From contig CAKTPC010000069.1 of assembly GCA_934590505.1 (NCBI GenBank), positions 1 to 10,708 on the forward strand: 10,708 nucleotides of DNA, read 5' to 3'. Under the pieces are notes generated by a model that had not been told where the DNA came from, did no database searches, and saw only the letters and a list, made by a program, of their open reading frames with translations. Below are positions 6,710 through 10,708 of this stretch, piece after piece. The DNA comes from an uncultured Oscillospiraceae bacterium. GTDB lineage: Bacteria; Bacillota; Clostridia; Oscillospirales; Oscillospiraceae. Numbering within the stretch: the stretch's first letter is position 1; every line of letters begins with the position of its first letter. Made by a program: the position numbers and the translations under genes.

Positions 6710-7620
6710 TGGCGGCCGCCCTTCTCGAGAATGCGCGAGACCTCGCGCAGACCGGAGACAAGGTCGCGCACCGTGACGTCAAGACGCTCGACCGTACCGC
6801 GCAGGTTATAGTTAAATTCGGAGAAGTCGCGCACGCCGCCGTTAAAGCTGTCGACGGTCTTGTTGAAGGCAGTGATGGGCGCGCGGCTGGAGTCGATGGC
6901 GGTCTTGAGATCGCCGGTCGCGTTCTGGAGCGCGCGCTCCATGGTCTTGGAGGCACTGTCCATAGCGTGCACCATCTGCTGGACCATCTCGCTCTCGTCC
7001 TTGGCGCGCTCGGTAGGCAGCGTTGGGGCGACGGTATGGTCAAGCCACAGCTCAAGCCGTGCTTCAAACGTCTCGCGCTCGGCCTGTGGGCTGAATATGG
7101 AGCGCAGAAGCGTAAGTACGATGGAGCAGGCGACGCCGACAAGTGAGGTATAGAACGCGACACCCATGCCGGAGAGTGCCGACATTAGCCCGCCGCCGAC
7201 GCTGTCGAGCACGCTCAGCCACTCGGCGGTGTTCGAGTAGCTGATGAGCTCGGTAAGCGAGGAGACGGAGTGGCTCAGGCCGAGGAAGGTGCCGAACAGG
7301 CCGAGCGTGACGAACAGCGACACGGCGTTTGCGAGGAAGCGCTCGCACAGCAGGAACCCCGAGAGCTTGGTGCTGACGGCGTTCGAGATGATGGCGGGGG
7401 TGTTGACGTCCTGCCCGTATTTCTTGTAGGCGTCGGCAAAGTCGTTTACGGTGAAACGCAGGAAGCCGTTATCGCGGTCGAGGCTGCCCTTCACCATGCC
7501 GGCAAGACCTTTGTATCTGCCCCAGGTGTAAAACAGCAGCAGTACCGCGAGCACGAAGAGTATGGCGATCGCGGCGATAACGATGATGCCCGACGCGGGC
7601 ATGCTGGCCAATACGTTCAT
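6706..7620 (-). CDS. MotA/TolQ/ExbB-family proton-channel subunit, ZorA-like
   Basis: Predicted inner subunit of an ion-driven motor, forming with the next gene product a 5:2 stator-type complex in the cytoplasmic membrane (stoichiometry is family knowledge). The 304 residues show three membrane helices: about 11-33, about 97-118 with FVTLGLFGTFLGL, and about 145-172 with SGMGVAFYTSLVGV. The Thr111 and Thr158/Ser159 positions correspond to the polar residues lining the ion path in this family. Between TM1 and TM2 is a cytoplasmic segment, and after TM3 a tail of about 130 residues, mostly helical and amphipathic, ending in VERLDVTVRDLV-type heptads. Three helices and the tail resemble ZorA rather than four-helix flagellar MotA. 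The E. coli ZorA tail is far longer. A strong AAGGAGGA site (7627-7634) lies 6 bases before the ATG. It starts 35 bases after the pepF stop and overlaps the ZorB-like gene by 4 bases. Confidence 0.88.
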   Translation of the reverse strand: MNVLASMPASGIIVIAAIAILFVLAVLLLFYTWGRYKGLAGMVKGSLDRDNGFLRFTVNDFADAYKKYGQDVNTPAIISNAVSTKLSGFLLCERFLANAVSLFVTLGLFGTFLGLSHSVSSLTELISYSNTAEWLSVLDSVGGGLMSALSGMGVAFYTSLVGVACSIVLTLLRSIFSPQAERETFEARLELWLDHTVAPTLPTERAKDESEMVQQMVHAMDSASKTMERALQNATGDLKTAIDSSRAPITAFNKTVDSFNGGVRDFSEFNYNLRGTVERLDVTVRDLVSGLREVSRILEKGGRQ

Positions 7621-7655
7621 AGTAGTTCCTCCTTTATATTTCTTGGGGGGATTTA

Positions 7656-9455
7656 TTAATTGAGTTTATCCAATTCGTCTATCAGTTCTCCGAAGAGTGC
7701 GAGGGCGGAGTCTATGCTTTCGGGGCGGCTCATGTCGACGCCCGCGATCTTGAGCAGAGATATCGGGTCGGTGCTCGAGCCGCCGGAGAGGAAGCGCTTA
7801 TAGTCAGCGACAGCCGGTGCGCCCTCGGTCAGGATACGCTCGGCAATGGCGACGGCGGCGGAGAAGCCGGTCGCGTACTGGAAAACGTAGTAGTCATAGA
7901 AGAAGTGCGGGATGCGGGCCCACTCGAGGGCGATGCCCTCGTCGCAGACCATGTCGGGGCCATAATAGAGCTCATTGAGCGCCTTGTACTTTTCGCAGAG
8001 CACGTCGGCGGTCAGCGCCTGACCCGCTTCGGACATGCGCCCCATCTCAAGCTCGAACTCGGCGAACATCGTCTGGCGGTAGACCGTGCCCTTGAACTGG
8101 TCAAGGAAGTGGTTGATAAGGTAGGCGCGCTCCTTTTTATCCTGCGTGCGGCTGAGAAGATAGCGCATGAGCAGGACCTCGTTGCAGGTTGAGGCGACCT
8201 CGGCAACGAAGATGACATAGTCGCTGGTGTTCACGGGCTGGTTATGGCAGCTGTAATAGCTGTGCAGTGCGTGGCCCATCTCGTGGGCGATGGTGAACAT
8301 GGATTCGAGATTGTCTTTCTGGTTGAGCAGCACATAGGGGTGCGGGCGGGAGTTTCCGGAGGAGTACGCGCCGCTGCGCTTGCCGCGGTTCTCGTACACG
8401 TCTATCCAGCGGCTGTTGAAGCCCGTCTCGAGGAGCTTGGTATAGTCCTCGCCGAGAACGCTCAAGGCTTCGAGGACGGTTTTCGTCGCCTCGTCATAGC
8501 TGATGGAGACGGCGGCGTCAGGTACGACAGGGGTGTACACATCATACATGTGCAGCTCATCCACGCCGAGAAGCTTCTTGCGCAGCGCAACATAGCGGTA
8601 CATCTTGTCCATGTTGTTGTGGACGGTGTCGATAAGGTTGAGGTACACGCTCTCCGGAACCTCGGTCGCGTCGAGCGCGGCGGCAAGGGTCGAGGGATAT
8701 TTCCTCGCATCGGCGAAGAAACGAAGCTGCTTGAACTGCGCGTCAAGCGTCGCGGCGACGGTGTTCTTAAACTCGTCATAGCGCTTGCAGCAGTTTTCAA
8801 AGGCGCTCTTGCGGAGAACTCTGTCCGCACTCTCCATGAGCGGCACGAGCGTCCCGGCGGAGAGCGGGTGGGTTTTACCTTCAGAATCGACCGCGTCCTC
8901 AAAGTGCAGGTCGGCGTTCCTCAGCGCTCCGCAGATAGAGTCCGGCGCGTCGGCCATCTCCCCAGCGGAGGCCAGCAGACGCTCCTCGGCGGGAGAAAGG
9001 ATATGCTCCGCGCGTCGGCGCAGGCGGTACAGGCTGCGGCGGTAGGTCTCAAGCTCCGGGCACTCGCGGTAGAAGCGGGCGAGCGTTTCGTCGGGGATAG
9101 CGATGAGTTCCGGGGTCGCGAAGGCTGCAGCACCCGAGATCGCGACGCAGCAGCCGACACCCTTGCTGCGCATATCCTGATAGCGGGAGTCCGCCGTGTC
9201 CTGATCTGCCTTGCACCCGGCGTAGCCCATCAGCTTTTCAAGGCGCACGGAGACCTCGTCGTCCAGACGCATATACTCCAAAAGCCGGGCGGCGCTCTCA
9301 CCGAGCGTGCCCTCATACCCGGCGAGCTGCTCCGGTATCTGCAGCAGCGATTCATATTCGCGCAGCCAGTCCTCATCGGTTTTGAATATATCTGTCAGAT
9401 CCCATGTGAACTCCACGGGGATCTCGTTTCTTTCGGGGATCCTTTCAGCGGCCAT
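7656..9455 (-). CDS. pepF: Oligoendopeptidase F (M3B zinc metallopeptidase)
   Basis: Cytoplasmic zinc endopeptidase that cuts short peptides of roughly 7-17 residues, used in peptide recycling. The 599-residue product matches the family length. The start region FTWDLTDIF is typical of PepF. The zinc site HEMGH is at 391-395 (His391, Glu392, His395), with the third ligand probably Glu419 in FVAEVASTCNE. His517 and the nearby tyrosines in HFFYDYYVFQYATGFSAA fit the substrate and transition-state residues of the M3 family. No signal peptide or membrane helix is visible. I chose ATG 9455, which gives MAAERIPERNEIP and has GGAGG 5 bases upstream. An in-frame TTG at 9467 overlaps that site. It is the first gene of a minus-strand block followed by the ZorA/ZorB-like pair and nagZ. 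The link to those envelope genes is unexplained and may only reflect shared transcription. Confidence 0.95.
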   Translation of the reverse strand: MAAERIPERNEIPVEFTWDLTDIFKTDEDWLREYESLLQIPEQLAGYEGTLGESAARLLEYMRLDDEVSVRLEKLMGYAGCKADQDTADSRYQDMRSKGVGCCVAISGAAAFATPELIAIPDETLARFYRECPELETYRRSLYRLRRRAEHILSPAEERLLASAGEMADAPDSICGALRNADLHFEDAVDSEGKTHPLSAGTLVPLMESADRVLRKSAFENCCKRYDEFKNTVAATLDAQFKQLRFFADARKYPSTLAAALDATEVPESVYLNLIDTVHNNMDKMYRYVALRKKLLGVDELHMYDVYTPVVPDAAVSISYDEATKTVLEALSVLGEDYTKLLETGFNSRWIDVYENRGKRSGAYSSGNSRPHPYVLLNQKDNLESMFTIAHEMGHALHSYYSCHNQPVNTSDYVIFVAEVASTCNEVLLMRYLLSRTQDKKERAYLINHFLDQFKGTVYRQTMFAEFELEMGRMSEAGQALTADVLCEKYKALNELYYGPDMVCDEGIALEWARIPHFFYDYYVFQYATGFSAAVAIAERILTEGAPAVADYKRFLSGGSSTDPISLLKIAGVDMSRPESIDSALALFGELIDELDKLN

Positions 9456-9460
9456 AGGCA

Positions 9461-9465
9461 CCTCC
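9461..9465 (-). promoter_or_regulatory. pepF: Ribosome binding site fixing the pepF start
   Basis: GGAGG on the minus strand, 5 bases before ATG 9455. The upstream in-frame TTG (9467-9465) overlaps the site itself, so the longer reading, which would add four residues, is unlikely. Confidence 0.75.
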
Positions 9466-9488
9466 AAGAATAAAATTTATGCAAGGTA

Positions 9489-9517
9489 ATTATAACACAG
9501 CCGCCCCGGCTCTGCAA
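9489..9517 (-). promoter_or_regulatory. Putative extended -10 promoter of the pepF operon
   Basis: On the minus strand a perfect TATAAT (9494-9489) is preceded by TGT, making an extended -10 (TGn). A weak -35, TTGCAG (9517-9512), lies at 17-bp spacing. Expected start is near 9482, leaving a leader of about 27 bases before pepF. No other convincing promoter was seen in the 35-base and 44-base gaps further down the operon, so this one may drive all four genes. Confidence 0.6.
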
Positions 9518-9534
9518 ACAGCGTACATTTAAAG

Positions 9535-9550
9535 AATATACTAATATACT
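9535..9550 (+). repeat. Tandem 8-bp repeat AATATACT, possible -10 region of the LysM-GH18 gene
   Basis: Two exact adjacent copies of AATATACT end 37 bases before the LysM-GH18 ATG. Each contains TATACT, a good -10, but no good sigma-A -35 lies at 16-18 bp from either. AATATACTA also resembles the -10 of mother-cell sporulation sigma factors (sigma-K CATAnnnTA, sigma-E CATACAnT), with ACATTT (9525-9530) as a weak upstream element. A sporulation-specific promoter would suit the gene, but this is tentative. The full gap between the divergent starts (9456-9587) holds only these promoter elements. Confidence 0.35.
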
Positions 9551-9587
9551 GTGAACAATCGAGCAATCGAATTTGAAAGGAGCAGCC

Positions 9588-10708
9588 ATGCAGATATATA
9601 TTGTGCGTCCCGGGGACAGTCTATATTCCGTCGCCCGGCGCTTCGGTACGAACGAGAGCCGGCTTGCGGAAATAAACCAGCTGAGCGACCCGTCGCGCCT
9701 CGCCGTCGGGATGAGCCTTGTGATCCCCGTCGGCGAGGATGCCGCGCGCGGCAGCATCGAGGTCAACGCCTATGATTATCCGAATGTGTCCTCGGAGGTA
9801 CTTGAAGAGACGAACCCGTATCTTACATATCTCTGCCCGTTCTGCTACAGCGCACGGGCAGACGGCTCGCTCTCCGGTACCGACGACGAGAGGCTCATCT
9901 CCATCGCGCGTTCCGGGCAGACAGCCCCGCTCATGGTCGTGACGAATCTCAGCGAGTCGAGCGGCTTTTCAAGCGACATCGCGCACAGTTTGCTGACCGA
10001 TGAAGCGGCGCAGAGCGCGCTTTTGGAGAACATAACGGCGGTGCTGCGGGAGAAAAATTATTACGGGCTGAATATCAATTTTGAATACATCTACCCCTTT
10101 GACCGGGACAGCTACAGTCAGTTTGTCGCCCGGGCGGCGGAGCGGATGCACGCCCTCGGTTACCCAGTCTCGACGGCGCTCGCCCCCAAGGAGAGCGCGG
10201 AGCAGGGCGGGCTTCTCTACACCGCGCACGACTACGCAGCGCACGGCAGGTACGCTGACCGGGTAGTGCTGATGACCTATGAGTGGGGCTACACCTACGG
10301 CTCGCCGCAGGCGATATCTCCCGTGAACCGCATACGGCGCGTGCTGGACTACGCCGTCACCGTCATGCCTGCGGGTAAGATACTCATGGGCTTTTCAAAC
10401 TACGCCTATGACTGGCTTCTCCCGTGGCGGCAGGGACAGGCGGCGCGCATAGTCTCAAACGCGGCGGCGGTGGAGCTTGCCATATCCCGCGGCGCGGAGA
10501 TCAGATACGACTATACCGCGCAGGCGCCGTGGTTCAATTATACCGACGCCGCGGGGCGTACACACGTCGTGTGGTTCGAGGACGCGCGCAGCGTTGTTGC
10601 GCGGCTCCAGCTCGTCGGCGAATATTCCCTCGCGGGGATAAGCATCTGGACAGCGGATAAGGTCTACCGTCCGGGGCTATATGCGCTGCAAAGCATGTAC
10701 AGCGTGGA
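9588..10708 (+). CDS. LysM-GH18 glycosidase, YaaH/SleL-like spore or cell-wall hydrolase (C-terminus beyond window)
   Basis: Predicted peptidoglycan-binding N-acetylglucosaminidase of the class that degrades spore cortex fragments during germination. The 373 residues in the window start with one LysM domain (about 2-47: IYIVRPGDSLYSVARRFG to VGMSLVIP). A GH18 barrel follows from about residue 57 to the window end. Visible GH18 landmarks are YLCPFCYS, the catalytic strand GLNINFEYI (160-168), VLMTYEWGYTYG, ILMGFSNYAYDW and AGISIWTADK. Glu166 is the expected proton donor. The residue two before it is Asn164, where the family motif DxxDxDxE normally has Asp. There is no signal peptide, as in spore-coat-targeted YaaH and SleL, which are delivered from the mother cell. 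Those relatives usually carry two LysM domains; this has one. AGGAG (9578-9582) lies 5 bases before the ATG. The frame is open to the last base, so only a short C-terminal piece is likely missing. Confidence 0.9.
   Translation, partial: MQIYIVRPGDSLYSVARRFGTNESRLAEINQLSDPSRLAVGMSLVIPVGEDAARGSIEVNAYDYPNVSSEVLEETNPYLTYLCPFCYSARADGSLSGTDDERLISIARSGQTAPLMVVTNLSESSGFSSDIAHSLLTDEAAQSALLENITAVLREKNYYGLNINFEYIYPFDRDSYSQFVARAAERMHALGYPVSTALAPKESAEQGGLLYTAHDYAAHGRYADRVVLMTYEWGYTYGSPQAISPVNRIRRVLDYAVTVMPAGKILMGFSNYAYDWLLPWRQGQAARIVSNAAAVELAISRGAEIRYDYTAQAPWFNYTDAAGRTHVVWFEDARSVVARLQLVGEYSLAGISIWTADKVYRPGLYALQSMYSV

Noticed and set aside
5681..6811. Long plus-strand open frame (376 codons) opposite the ZorB-like gene
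   Set aside because: The translation shows no recognisable fold or motif and is Val/Leu/Arg-rich. The opposite strand encodes a clear OmpA-family protein with all key residues. Such shadows are expected in GC-rich coding DNA.
5723..7620. A complete Zorya phage-defence system
   Set aside because: Only A- and B-like subunits are present. No zorC, zorD helicase or zorE nuclease gene occurs in the window; both sides are occupied by pepF and nagZ.
5723..7620. Flagellar MotA-MotB
   Set aside because: The A subunit has three, not four, membrane helices and lacks flagellar neighbours. The B subunit has a long coiled-coil stalk unlike MotB.
8244..9473. Plus-strand open frame (409 codons) opposite pepF
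   Set aside because: It mirrors the pepF codons, has no motif, and covers the HEMGH region of a well-supported enzyme.

Overview
The window looks like chromosomal DNA from a GC-rich member of the Bacillota, most likely an anaerobic gut-type clostridium (Oscillospiraceae or Ruminococcaceae-like). This is inferred from strong AAGGAG-type ribosome sites, consensus sigma-A promoters, the short 387-residue ACT-type SerA paired with SerC, MtaB of the B. subtilis YqeV type, a secreted lipoprotein NagZ, PepF, and a LysM-GH18 protein of the spore-cortex (YaaH/SleL) class. No tRNA, rRNA, CRISPR array, transposase or phage gene is visible. All genes appear intact except the two cut by the window edges.

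Layout: (1) 1-680 minus, the N-terminal 226 residues of a NifS/IscS-like cysteine desulfurase, head-to-head with (2) 716-2005 plus, mtaB, the radical-SAM tRNA methylthiotransferase. Only 35 bases separate the start codons, and the best promoters for the two genes face each other across this gap. (3) 2119-4360 plus, serC-serA, overlapping by 8 bases behind a near-consensus promoter: the first two steps of serine synthesis from 3-phosphoglycerate. A perfect 13-bp hairpin at 4374-4404 separates this from a convergent minus-strand block. (4) 9455 down to 4419 minus, in transcription order: pepF, a MotA/TolQ/ExbB-type three-helix channel gene (ZorA-like), a MotB/OmpA-type gene (ZorB-like) and a lipoprotein GH3 beta-N-acetylglucosaminidase (NagZ-like). 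Gaps are 35, -4 and 44 bases, so this reads as one operon with an extended -10 promoter before pepF. (5) 9588-10708 plus, a LysM-GH18 glycosidase, cut by the window end and divergent from pepF.

The part most worth attention is the ZorA/ZorB-like pair. It carries the hallmarks of an ion-driven 5:2 motor: a membrane Asp and a peptidoglycan-binding OmpA domain in the B subunit, and conserved TM2/TM3 motifs in the A subunit. There is no flagellar, Tol/Exb or Zorya effector (zorC, zorD, zorE) gene beside it. It sits instead with a peptidoglycan hydrolase, and its B subunit has an unusually long predicted coiled-coil stalk. Its job is unknown. A role in the cell envelope, or an orphan defence or sensing motor, are both inferences.
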